NCBI GenBank assembly: GCA_002270565.1
Contig: NQMI01000046.1
Span: forward strand, 241,718-305,717
Source: Stenocarpella maydis
Lineage: Eukaryota > Ascomycota > Sordariomycetes > Diaporthales > Diaporthaceae
Length of the DNA stretch: 64,000 nt
Direction of reading: 5' to 3'
Shown here: positions 11,697 through 22,699 of the stretch, one piece after another
How positions within the stretch are numbered: position 1 is the first letter of the stretch
How the letters are laid out: each line of letters begins with the position of its first letter
Translations under genes and position numbers: made by a program
Notes under the pieces: model-generated
What the model saw: the letters and a program-made list of their open reading frames with translations, nothing else
Told to the model about the DNA's origin: nothing
The model's database searches: none

Positions 11697-11902
11697 CAAG
11701 GCCTCACTGCACCAGAAGCTTCACTAGGAGGTTGGCGGGCTGGGCCCGGCCAGTGGGGCACAGCTGGGCGGAAAATTAGGCGCTCCGGCAGGCTCGCCGT
11801 TCCCCGCTACTCGCAGGCTCAATTTGCTGACCCTTTTTCAACGACAGCTTCGTCTGAGCAAATTTCCTCCTCGACCGTCACCGTGACTGCACCGCAGCCA
11901 TC

Positions 11903-13700
11903 ATGGAGTCGCTCAGCGAGACGACCTGGGACGTCATCATCTGCGGCACTGGCCTGCAGCAGTCACTCCTGGCATTGTAAGCAGTCCCTCCCTCCAACTC
12001 TGCCGTGCAGCGCAAAACTTGTAGAAGCCCATCTAACTAACCTAGTCGTCCTTGGCCGTGAAGAGCACTCTCCCGATCAGACAAGAAGATCCTCCACATA
12101 GACCCCAATGAGTACTACGGTGGACCAGAAGCTGCCTTCAGCCTCCAGGAAGCCGATGCTTGGGCCTCAGAGATTGCTAAAGCACCATCTTCGTCCTCGG
12201 TCTTCACAGCTGCCGCCGCCACAAGGCCAGACCAAGTCCCCGACTCGGCCGTCAAGCTCTCCTTCCCGCGCGCCTACGCCCTCTCCCTCTCACCCCAGAT
12301 CGTCCACGCGAACTCCAAGCTCCTCTCCCAGCTGGTGTCGTCCCGCTGCTACCGGCAGCTGGAGTTCCTGGCCGTCGGCTCCTTCTTCATCTTCAAGCCG
12401 GGCTCGGATCCGGATGGAGCCCCGACGCTCGCACGCATACCCTCCACCCGCGAGGATGTCTTCTCGTCCACAGACCTCACCCCGCGCGTGAAGCGACAAC
12501 TCATGAAGTTTCTGAAGCTCGTCCTGTCATATGAGGAAGAGGCGACGCTCCCACAATGGCACGAGTATGCCGATAGGCCACTAGCCGAGCTGTTGTCGGA
12601 CAAGATGGGCTTGGACGAGGCCTTGCAAACGTACATTACCACATTGACGCTGTCGCTCGATGGGCGCATCAGCACCAAGGATGGCTTGGCGACGATCCAT
12701 CGGCACATGACGTCCATGGGGCTGTTCGGGCCTGGCTTTGCTGCTGTCTACCCCAAGTGGGGCGGGTGCTCTGAGATCGCTCAGGTCGGCTGCCGGGCCG
12801 GTGCGGTAGGCGGCGGTATCTACATGCTCGGCACAGGCATCAAGGAGCTTAAGGATGCCGCCGGCACAGGTGAAGAGGTTGAGCTAGAGCTCTCGGAGGG
12901 CACAGTCGTCAGGACAAAGATGCTGTTCAGAGGACGCGAGGAGGTTCCTGCTGGCAAAGGCATCAAGGTCAGCAGGTTGGTTGCCGTCATTGGATCACCG
13001 CTTGCACCCCTGTTCGAAGCGACCATTGAGGGTACCCCAACCCCTGCAGTAGCAGTCGTTGCCCTGCCGCCCAGATCGGTGAAAGGCAGTGGGGAGGTCG
13101 AGTCGACGTACTCGATTTACGCTATTGCGCACTCGAGCGACACGGGCGAATGCCCCGCTGGACAATGTAAGTTGTTGCCACGAGATCCCCAACCCTCACT
13201 TTCATGATGAAAAACTATACAATCCTTATCTACATTGCCTGAGCCACAGCTATGAAGTTAAGAAACTCTTACTTCTGATGATCACATCAATGCCCAATCA
13301 TCCCATCATTCTCGTGAAGGGATATCCGATTGCTAACAACGGCGACTGAAAAGGCATTATCTACCTCAGCACCGTCCACACTACAGAATCCAAGTCTCTC
13401 CTCGAAGCCAGCGTTGACTTGCTGCTGGCTTCCCTCTGCTCCGAGAGCTCCACCAGGCCGCAAGTGCTATATCAACTCTACTACGAGCAACAATCTGCCA
13501 ACTCCAGTTCTCTCGCAGGCGAGCAGCGCATCTTCGATTTCCCACCATCGCCCGTCTCTCTCTCACTTGAAGACTCATTATTAGACCCAGTCCGCCAGGC
13601 TTGGATGAAAGCCATGGGATACCAAGTGTCAGACGAGACACTGGCGGATTATATGGTCTTCGCAGACAGAGAAGGAGCTGATGATGATGACTACGAATGA
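11903..13700 (+). CDS. MRS6: Rab escort protein (Rab GGTase component A)
   Basis: Presents newly made Rab GTPases to geranylgeranyltransferase II and delivers them to membranes; essential for vesicle traffic. Three exons, 11903..11976, 12064..13166 and 13354..13700, give 507 aa. The first exon carries the GDI-family dinucleotide fold (WDVIICGTGLQQSLLAL) and the join restores SRSDKKILHIDPNEYYGG, the GDI/REP signature. Later family hallmarks are LSPQIVHANSKLLSQLV, the long EEEATLPQWHEYADRPL region, GLFGPGFAAVYPKWGG with GGGIYMLG, and an acidic tail DDDDYE. Intron 2 has a perfect TGCTAAC branch site near 13,331. The length is near that of other fungal REPs and longer than GDI (about 450 aa), supporting REP over GDI. 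MRS6 is the yeast name. Confidence 0.94.
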
Positions 13701-14328
13701 TGCGAGAGCCTTCTGCGTCTTGTTTTGGTAGTTGTACGATGACATGACAAATACGAGTTGTAATAAGAAGCGATTTTGATTCATCCTCGGACTTAGTTTT
13801 CTATGAGGACGATGTTCTTGTTATTGCCACACCGAATGCGGTTCTGACTTGGTTCTGCAGCTAGAAGCCAGATTCCTCGCTCAACATGACATGCTCGATT
13901 TCCACCAGATTAACTTCCTCCGCAAAGAGATGAGTGCGTCTCACCCAATTATGACGGTCCGCCGGAATTCCAATCATTCTTCCCCTTTTGCTAAACAGAC
14001 CAAGAATGGGCTCCTGTTGACTCCAACTCATCCAAGTGTCGTGCGTCCATCCAGCCACAACGGTACCAAAAGAGCTTCCAAACGGTCCTACAGGCACAGT
14101 GGCAGATTTATCATCGTTTTATGGACCTTCATGCCCGTCTGTGTCCAGAACGTGTCGAGCAGAGGTCTCGACAAAGATGGGTGTCGGGGGGCGGGGTGGT
14201 ATTAGCCCTCGTACGAAGACGTGTAAGCCAAAGCGACCAGCATCATCATCCACCACGGTCCTGTCATCTATTGGTCACGATCATCGCGGTCACCTGAGGA
14301 ACTACTCGGCGTCCTCTTCAGCTGCCGT
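13701..14328. other. Intergenic, convergent 3' ends
   Basis: About 630 bp between the convergent Rab escort and cohesin genes. No supportable gene; presumably both 3' untranslated regions and terminators. Confidence 0.6.
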
Positions 14329-16648
14329 CTATTCGGGCTCACGTTGCTCCGCCTGCTCCGCGGACGGGGCGGTAACTCCAAGGCGGATATCGCCGTAAGG
14401 AATCTTTTCCTTGACACCCTCTTGCTTCACCTTGATCTGGCCCTTTGTCGCGAGGGTGAGGACATGCAGGAAGGCCTGCGCGGCAACTGGCTTCGTCTGG
14501 TCCTGCTCCTCGAAGAGGCTGTCGAATTTGATCCAGCGGCGGTTCCCGTCCTCGTCGTCCTGCTCGCCGCGCTCGACGGCAACCAGCTCCACGAACCCAA
14601 GGAAGTTGCGACCTTCCCGGTCCAGAGCGTTGCGTATGAACTGGCTCGTGTTGGCCTCCTGAGTGCCGACGCCGGCAGCCGCGCCGAACACTCCTACAGA
14701 GCTGTGCTCTTGTGCGCCATCGTTTGCATTGTTGTCCAGGCCGTCGTAACCGAAGGACACCACGTCGCCGTTGTTGAACCGAGGGTCGTGGGGGAGTATG
14801 CTGCCTCGACCGACGAGCGGGCTGCCGTCAACAGTGTGGCTGCCCGCCCCGCGACCCTTCTGGCTGCGGATGGAAGAAGGGACTACTGACGAAGGACGGT
14901 TCCAAGGCGCGTTGGACGAGCGGTGGTGGTCAGACATGGCCGAGCCAGGGTGCTCACGGCCGACCTCAGGAAGTTCATCGCCAAACATCAACATCGGGTC
15001 GTCGATGCCTTGAACATCTTGTTCGTGCGCGTTGTGACCGATTTGAAGACCTTGCTCTTCAGCCTGGGCTTCGCTTGTGCGGTGGCGCACACGACGCTCG
15101 TCGAAAGGGTCTTCATCTTCCCCGAAGGCGTCCGAGGCAGATCGGCGACGGCGGGAGCGAGCTTGTTCCTCCTCCACCTCAATATCAACCTCCGCCTCGA
15201 CATCGCCCATCACAATAGCCTTGAGCTCGTCGCCGGCAAAAAACTGAGCCAGCGGGTGCTCCAATCCTGGGATTTGGTTCAGAACGCCAATGCCCATGAT
15301 GCCCATGCCAAAGGTCAGATTGTATGCATTCCTTCTTGCTTGAGCCAGTGTGGCCTGGTGAGGGATGCTACGGGCCTCCTCCACGCGAGCCATGTAGTTC
15401 TCTGACCAACCCTTGAACTCTGCTCGGCCCACGTGGGTTGCGACATCCGGGGCGACGTGCTTGATGGTCCGCTTCTTGCGCTTTTGGACCTGCTGAGGCC
15501 CTTCGGAGCTGATCAACCCCTCAGAAGAGAGTGGCATTTCGCTTTGTTGGGGTTTTGGTTGGTCCCGATCGACTTGCACTTCAGCAAAGGAATCGTCGTC
15601 AACGATCATCTGGTCTTCGTCACCGGGGATGAACATGGCTTCGTCGTCAGGAAGGGCAGGTTCGCTGCCTACTCTCTGTAGTGCTTCACCAGCCATGGGA
15701 GTCTCGTTTGATGGATGAGGAGGCAACTCGGGCTCGGGTTGCTCAACAAGATTTCCATCCGCATCGACAAGGAGGCCGAAGTCCTCGAATGGAAGAATCT
15801 CTTCCTCTCCAAAAACCATTCCGGCGTCGAGGTCGTCTTGATTCAGCTCTTTGCCGCCGAAAGGTGAAGGAAACCCAAGGCTGTCCTGGCTCGAATAGTG
15901 GCCAATACCGAGATTGATGAGAGGTGCGCCAGCCGGAGATGCGACAGAAGCACTGCCTCGGTCAGGGGGAGAAAACTGCGAGGACATCCGGGTATTTTGA
16001 CTGAAGTCCCACGCTGGCAGGAGCAGGTCTCCGTTCTCGTCAAATTCCAGGGGAGGCAGGTCGAAAGTCGGAACGAAGTTGGGGTCATCGCGGAGGATAA
16101 GTTGGGATCGCCTGTTCCGGGTCAGCCAGAAAGCAAGTAGGTACCATGCTTCCTCCGTGCTTCTCTGTTCGTCGCCACTCACCTGGCTTTTCCTGCGTTG
16201 GTGTCTATTCCATTCGACGCAGACTGCTGCTGAAGAGAACGGAGGAAAGCACGCATATGTGCCCACACCTTCTCAGCATCTTCGAGGAGGTACTTGTGCT
16301 TCTTGAGGTGCACACCAGACACGCCGTAGAGTAGGTTCCCCTGCAGTCGCAAGGCGATAGGGGCACCGGGCGGTTTTTCGATGGTCTCGCACGCTTGAGG
16401 AACGTTGACTCCCTCAATGGCCTTGCGATTGATCTTTCGGTTGGATGTTTGGTGGCCTAGGGTGGCAACCAGCCTGTGAGGTTATGGTCAGCGGCTGGCG
16501 AAAAACTCTGGCGGGTCTACGGGCGGCGTACCAGATAGTAGTGACGCCATACTGAGGGCTTCCAAGAACTAGGGACAGGAATTAGTGGTTTGCGGAGCGA
16601 AGATTGGCACTTGCAGAGTTCCAGCTTACTCTCGTGAGAATAAAACAT
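14329..16648 (-). CDS. rec8: Meiotic cohesin kleisin, Rec8 type
   Basis: The kleisin that closes the SMC1-SMC3 ring and holds sister chromatids in meiosis. Four exons, 16648..16630, 16568..16532, 16473..16183 and 16111..14329, encode 709 aa. The first two exons are only 19 and 37 nt; joined they give MFYSHE, then YGVTTIWLVATLG, the Rad21/Rec8 N-terminal domain, with RKINRKAIEGVNVP following. The middle is acidic and disordered with separase-type context (DEDPFDERRVR). The C-terminal winged-helix domain that binds SMC1 ends in LTLATKGQIKVKQ. MFYSHE and the IWLVATLG form favour Rec8 over the mitotic Rad21, which usually starts MFYSE. Introns of 61, 58 and 71 nt have clean GT-AG ends. Confidence 0.92.
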
Positions 16649-17805
16649 CGTTACGGTCGACGTGCGCGTCCACAACGCGCATGTGCTGTCGAACCGAGAT
16701 GAGGCTCACGGTGAGGTCTTCCTCATTCGCTCGACCCAACCTTGGAAGGCCTAATATGGCTCGCGGGATGGCCTAGTGAGAGACAAGATATGTGGTGGTT
16801 TGGGGGGGGGTGGCTCGCTGATGAGTGGGAGATGGTACGGGGCGACAGAATGTCAGCTGGAGGTGGGTTGGTGGCGTGGGGGAGTTAAAGTGATGGCCAG
16901 GTGTTGCAAGCTTCACTGCAGCTGTCAGGCACGGCAAACAGGCTGGGATGAATATCCAGCTGGTGCCTGGCCGATGCCACAATTCGGGACCAGCAGTGAG
17001 GTTGAGCTGGCAGGTGCTGCCCGTCTGCGGTTCCAGTTGAATCGGATAAGCACCCATCAGATATCTCACGGGCTACAGTATACTTGAGTAACAATGGATT
17101 ATTCTAGGTTATCAAAACTTGTACTCAGCCCCGTCGAACACCGTAGAGCCTTATTTTGCCTCAAAATGACAGGCTATTGAGCTGGTTTCATAGTAAACGC
17201 AAACCCAGTTTGTCTCAGACCGCATTGCACAACTGGCAATTCTACTTAAGTACTGAGTCAAAATGCATATAGCCATGGTATTAAACGTCTGTGGTGATTC
17301 TCCTGAGGCCTCTGCCAAATCCGTGGGCACGACCCCGCTACAGACATGTTAGAAGGTATATCAAGGATCACCAACTCCGGAACAACCCTTAGAAATGATT
17401 CTAAGTTATTTCCAGAGACATCTTGATCAGACTGTGGTATGTAACTCGCAGAAGTTCTTAATGTACCTACCTAAATACTCACATTCGCGAAAAGAAGAAA
17501 AGAAGAAAGAAAAAGAAAGAAAAAGAAAGAAAAAGAAAGAAAAACATGTTATGTTTGGAGTGTCAGGAATTCCTAGGATTCCCAGATACGGTTATTAAAG
17601 CCTAGAGTCAAAGAAAGGTTCTATCCCCATACATGTGCCAGTATCATGCTCCTGGGAGCAGTTGAGTGATGCTAGGATATATGGGGACAGCTGCCAAGGC
17701 GACCTTGAATGCTACTTACTTAACCTAGTTCCTGAGAATTACGAGTGCGTCAAAAAGCTAGCAAACAACGCTCCGCTCTCTTGCCCACGAGTCCACAACC
17801 AAAAC
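16649..17805. other. Intergenic, cohesin upstream region with purine repeat
   Basis: Promoter side of the cohesin gene and 3' flank of the reductase gene. It contains a G run near 16,803 and an A/G tract (AAAGA units) at about 17,490-17,544. No gene recognised. Confidence 0.55.
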
Positions 17806-18861
17806 TCACTCCGTCTTCATTCCAGAGTCCCCATAACGCCTTCCCCAATTCCTCACCTTGCGATCCATGTCCATCCTGACAAAGACCATCACCAGCAACA
17901 TCAGACTGCCAAGAAGCCAATCGACCAGGCCCTTCCAGAATCCACCCCTCTTGCTGGCACCCAGGGTACTACACATGACGGCTCTTGTCATCAAGTCGGT
18001 AGTTATCAGCTCGTGGCCATTCTCCAGCCCACGGATGCTGCCCTGCGCCACCTGTGCCGGTGTCTGGCCTCCATCAGCCGCCTCAAGCATCTTCGTGAGA
18101 TCAGACTTGATCTTGTTCTCGGCTTCATACGAATCCGTAAATATTGTTGCGGGGAATATCGTGTGTACTTTCACCGGTCGTCTCGGGGGGTTTGCTGCGG
18201 CATAGAGGTTCATCTCTTGTGAGAGCTGATCGGAGAGAGTCCGCAGGGCAGCTTTGCTTGGGTTGTAAGGTGCGTAGCCCGCGATCGGGTAAAGAGCAAG
18301 AAAGGATGCAGTGAAGATGAGGTGCCTTGGGGTGCTCTCCCCAACGCCTGGCACTTCGCCCGCATAGGCCTCCTTGTCTGGCCTCAACCACGCCCGAAGC
18401 GAAGCGTGCGCCATGTAAACGCTGGAGAAATAGTTGGAGTCCATCATAGACTGGAACTGGGACATCTCCGTATCCACAAACAGCGTGGGGTGGGACGCCC
18501 CGGCACAGCACCACACGATGTCCGGCGGCGAGCCAGAGTTCCAGGCTGTAGCCTCCGCTATAACGCGGAGGGCCTCTTCCGGGTTGCTCAGGTCGGCGCT
18601 TATGCGGTGATGCCGCTGGTTCTTGGAGATCGACCCTGCGCTGATGTAGTCGACTCCCTCTGCCAGCTTCTTCTCGTCTCGGGCGACAATGACCACGTTG
18701 GCGCCTTTCATGGCAAGCTGTCGACCGGCTTCCAAGCCCATACCCCGAGAAGCTCCCGTGATGAGCACAGTCTGGTCTCGTTAGGCCAAATATCACGGCC
18801 TGGTATTGCGCTCAAGGAGATAACTCACCTTGCCCTCAACAGGGAACGCGTTTGTTGACAT
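17806..18861 (-). CDS. TSC10: 3-ketodihydrosphingosine reductase
   Basis: A short-chain dehydrogenase that reduces 3-ketosphinganine with NADPH, the second step of sphingolipid synthesis, at the ER membrane. Two exons, 18861..18829 and 18771..17806, encode 332 aa. The 11-codon first exon (MSTNAFPVEGK) joins across a 57-nt intron to TVLITGASRGMGLEAG, the TGxxxGxG nucleotide loop. The catalytic set is visible as a serine in FTASFLA and YNPSK (Tyr and Lys). The C-terminal hydrophobic stretch SLMLLVMVFVRM, ending in a basic tail, is a membrane anchor expected for this family. Strong overall resemblance to fungal Tsc10/KDSR proteins; other ER short-chain reductases are less likely. Confidence 0.92.
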
Positions 18862-19598
18862 GGATGACCCCATTGTTGGCAGTCGTCCTGTGTGTACTCC
18901 CGGGGCAATGATGCAAGAACGAAGGAAATGAGTGACGATAAGCCCTCTTTGGATACCTATCGACTAAGTATGCCCGAACTTGTCCAACAAGCCGGCCTGT
19001 ACAATTTTCGATCGGTTTTGAGGAATACAGAAACATCATGGGCTGACTGTAAGTGACAGTGCAGATGTCGAATTCAGCTGATGGCCTGACTCGATGGCTG
19101 GCAATTTCTGAAGTGGGTTGGTTCTTGGGAAGCGGATCCACATGAGCACCTCCACTCGGCTATATAAATATTCACCAAGCCTTCTCTGGGAAAGCTCGTC
19201 GTGGATTCTGCCGACGAGATCCTCATTTATCAATCCCTCGCCCCACCCACATCAATCCTTTAGTCCAAAAAAGTATGCACTCGCACATATCGGCAGACCT
19301 CGAATGCAACATAGCCTTCCCGATTTGCTAAGTATAGACACGATGGGAGGGACTTTCCCCTCTGCTGCTGAGAGGGGATTCAGCCACCACGTGCAGGCGC
19401 CCACTTCTGGACCTGGTCTGCAGTTGGGGAGATGTAGATCAAGAACCAATACGCCAATGTGATGATTTTTGCGAGAGCAGGCCCGTAGGCAGCAGCATTG
19501 CCCCTCTGAACATGAGCGTGATATATATCTCAAGTGAGTAGCTTCAGCAGGTTCCATGAGGACCCCGTGACTCGTAGCACGTTGCGAGCGGATGAAAG

Positions 19599-20984
19599 AT
19601 GGCAGAGAGCAACGCAAGCGCCAAGGCCCAGTCGGACAAGACCACGGCGGTGAGCGCCGCGATGATCGGCGTCTCAGTGCTAGCCGTTGTCATGCGGTTT
19701 TATACCAGGTATTGCATGAAGACTGGTCTTTGGTGGGACGACTGGCTTGCCCTGGCTGCTGTTATCTCGGCTGTGGCAGCAGGTGCCTTCGTCCTGGCTG
19801 GTACGTCGATTTTGGATACTCCTCTCCCCTGTGCTTCCCTCACGTTTTGAAGACCGAGACTTGCAAGCTGCAGTAACCGGAGGTTACGGGCTAATTCAGT
19901 TGCTGATTGACTCTGAACCTGCAGCCTCACTCGTGGATCCGGACGCCGCATGGTTGCTTTCAGAGTCGGACCCGGACTATGTGTACACAGCAGCAAATCA
20001 AAAAGACCTGCAACTTGCATTTATAGCCGATGTCCTCTATTTCAGCATTGTCGCAGCGGCCAAGATATCTATTCTCCTCATTTACTACCGACTGTTCGCC
20101 GTGTCCCGATCTCTTCGGCGCCATGTTCTTGTTGTCGGCGTCGTGGTCATAATGTTCTGGGCTGCCACCACCTTGGCCACCATCTTCAACTGCTGGCCAA
20201 TAGAGTGGAGTTGGAAGAATAGTTTCAGCCCTGCGCCGTACTGCATCAATTACAACATATTCTGGCTGGCAGCTGGTATAATTGAGGCGGTTCTGGACAT
20301 CTGGATCATCATCCTGCCGATGAGGGAGGTTATGAAACTGCAGTTGTCTGTTCAGAAGAGGGTCGGACTCGCATCTGTCTTTCTGATTGGCGCATGGTAA
20401 GTCCGAGTACTCGGGTGGATGGTCTTGGAGTTGTCGTATTTGTCTAAGCCATGTGTCCAGCGGTATTGTCACTGGCATAGTGAAGGTGTACCAAGGGTGG
20501 GAGCCGGGAAAGCGCTCACCAGCCTGGGATCGGACTGAAGTCTGGTCGTCGGTCCATGGTCAGTTCAGCACACAGCCAACGAGGATACTCATGAGCTCGG
20601 CGCTAACACATGGAGACGGTAGCCGCCATGGGGATTCTCTGCGCATGTCTCCCTGTCTGTTGGCCAATCGTCATTCGGCTGTCCAATGCCGTCCCAAGTT
20701 TCCTCAAGGTCGCATCTTTGAGCCGGATGAGGACCAGGTGGGGCAGCCATGAGCACAGATGGGCATCGAGCCCGAACGCCGTGGGAAGCCAACCGGGGCA
20801 AAGCATGGACGAGGTCAAGAGCGTGCGCTCCTACACTGCACAGACTGAGCTTCTTGCAGTCTCACGTACCTACACATATGTGGATGTCGGATACCCGCAG
20901 CCTGCCATGTATCGCGGGGAGCCGATTTATGTGATTCAGGGAACGGATGGGAAGGTTTACTGGCATAGTGCAAACGTTGTTTGA
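19599..20984 (+). CDS. Rhodopsin-domain integral membrane protein
   Basis: A seven-helix membrane protein of the fungal-specific rhodopsin-like family, very expanded in Pezizomycotina and of mostly unknown function. It does not bind retinal as far as known. Four exons, 19599..19800, 19925..20396, 20461..20558 and 20623..20984, give 377 aa. Family marks are the early RFYTR and WWDDWLAL pair, KISILLIYYRLF in the third or fourth helix, CWP in the loop, ILPM and the WSSV-GILCACLP motif formed across intron 3. Intron 3 uses a CTAAC branch and acceptor GGTAG; this choice restores the motif. The cytosolic tail (about 110 aa) carries tyrosines. The start ATG at 19,599 follows an in-frame-free leader; an ATG at 19,592 is in another frame. 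Confidence 0.88.
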
Positions 20985-22699
20985 GGGCGTACCTGCCACG
21001 ACCGGTATCTGCCTACTTAAGGTATCTGTCAGCTTCAAACAGCTTGCGCCTCATCAGACAAGGTTGAGAAGAGAGGAAGCCCAGGGTACCTCGATGATAG
21101 CCCTAGTAGCCAGCCTAGATTGAAGCACATCAAGGCATTTCCGCTGCTTGTTCCGATACATTGGAGTTTGACAAGACTGTAATTGCATCCCCACGCGCAC
21201 ATGTGGCGGGCGCACCACTTCTTGCGGTATGTGTAGCCCGATATCGAAATGTCAAATCTCGTAGTGTTGTGCAGTAGACTCCCGAAGCAGCGTGCGTCGC
21301 AGCGCTTAGAGTTGCACCCGAGCTTCCCGTCTGGATTCGCAGCGGTAAAGGAGTGATCCGAACCTCGGTTGACACGGCATGCCAGCCCTGCCGGTATCCG
21401 ACAGCAGACACACGAGATGGGGAGCAAGGCGCCGCAGAGTGTTTAGTCTTGCTCTTGTTTAGCACTCGAGATGTTCCTGCGACCCACAAATGATTGCCTC
21501 GCAACCGGGTTCTGGACACGGTTGGCCAAGAGACCACGGGCGATTACGATCTGCCTGGGCAGTAAATCCGCATGGTCTCGGGAACAGGACCGACAGCAAT
21601 GTGACGGCTTGGCCCAGCCGCCAGCAAGATGGCCTGCGCTCTCTACCGCCCACGGCAGCAAGCTGATGCCCAGGGAGCTGGTATGATCGACCCCAGCTTG
21701 AAACGGCCCACCCCAGAGGCGGCGAGCCCATCGAGAAAACCCCGCAGGCCACGACGCACGCGTCCTGTCGTGGTTTCAGGCCCCCCAGCGCTGTCACAGC
21801 ATCGTGCCAAGACCGCCAATGCCTGCCCTTCCCGCGAGGGACACCGGCAAGCAGTGCCGAGCTGCACGAGCTGCACGAGCTGCAGCGAGGCTGGGCTTGG
21901 CTTCCTGCAGGGCGCCCTCGCTCCCGGCCTGGGCAAAGCTTGTCCTGCTGACTCGCCTTGGTCTCTGCCGCGCACCGTGGACCACCAACACGGGCGTTGC
22001 GCCAGGTGCATGCCAGCCAATCAACCCTGCTGCGAGAGACGTCCTGTTTGGGCTGATGTTTTTGGCCCACCAAGCACTCACGGTGCCTTGCTGTGACGTG
22101 TGACATGAATGCGCTGCAGACCTGCTCGTCTTGTTCACCATCTCCACCCAAAATTGGATCCGGCCCCCCCGACCTGCACGCTGCGAGATGCCGCCAGACC
22201 GCATCGTCCCGTCATGCCCAATGGATGGATGTCGACACAATCACACCCGAACTATGATCTGCGCTCGCTCGCAGCGTAATCGTCCCCCCTTACCAATCCA
22301 GGTCATTGTGCAGCAAGCAGCCCAGCCAGTCAGGAGGACTACTGGCCCAGGTTGTTTGTGCATCCGTGCTGTTCGTCCACACAAATGCGTATGATCGTTG
22401 AGTGTCTTATGTGTCGTCAGGTCTCCTTATTATTCCGTGGCGACGTCTCGTGTGTGTTTCTTTTCTTCTCATAGCCTTGACCACAGCACTCTTGTTTTGC
22501 ACCTTTGCGCGCCAGCTTGATTTAATATATTTCGTCTTAAGCGTTTTGCGGTCCCGAAACCAAACTTGCTCAACAGAGGCTCCATACAACCCATCAGACG
22601 CCTGAGCAAGTTCCTGCGAGAAACGTGCTCGCCCAGGGCTTAGGCACCTCCTTGAGACATCCCCCCCTCCCCCCCCCACGCCATCATCAGCCCATCCGG
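20985..22699. other. Intergenic region with a cysteine-rich minus frame
   Basis: Downstream of the rhodopsin-domain gene and upstream of the permease. A minus-strand frame at about 21,035-21,440 is rich in cysteine (about 12 Cys in its first 95 codons), but it has no ATG and no recognisable signal peptide exon, so I do not call it a gene. A C-rich tract precedes the permease ATG (about 22,662-22,680). Confidence 0.5.
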
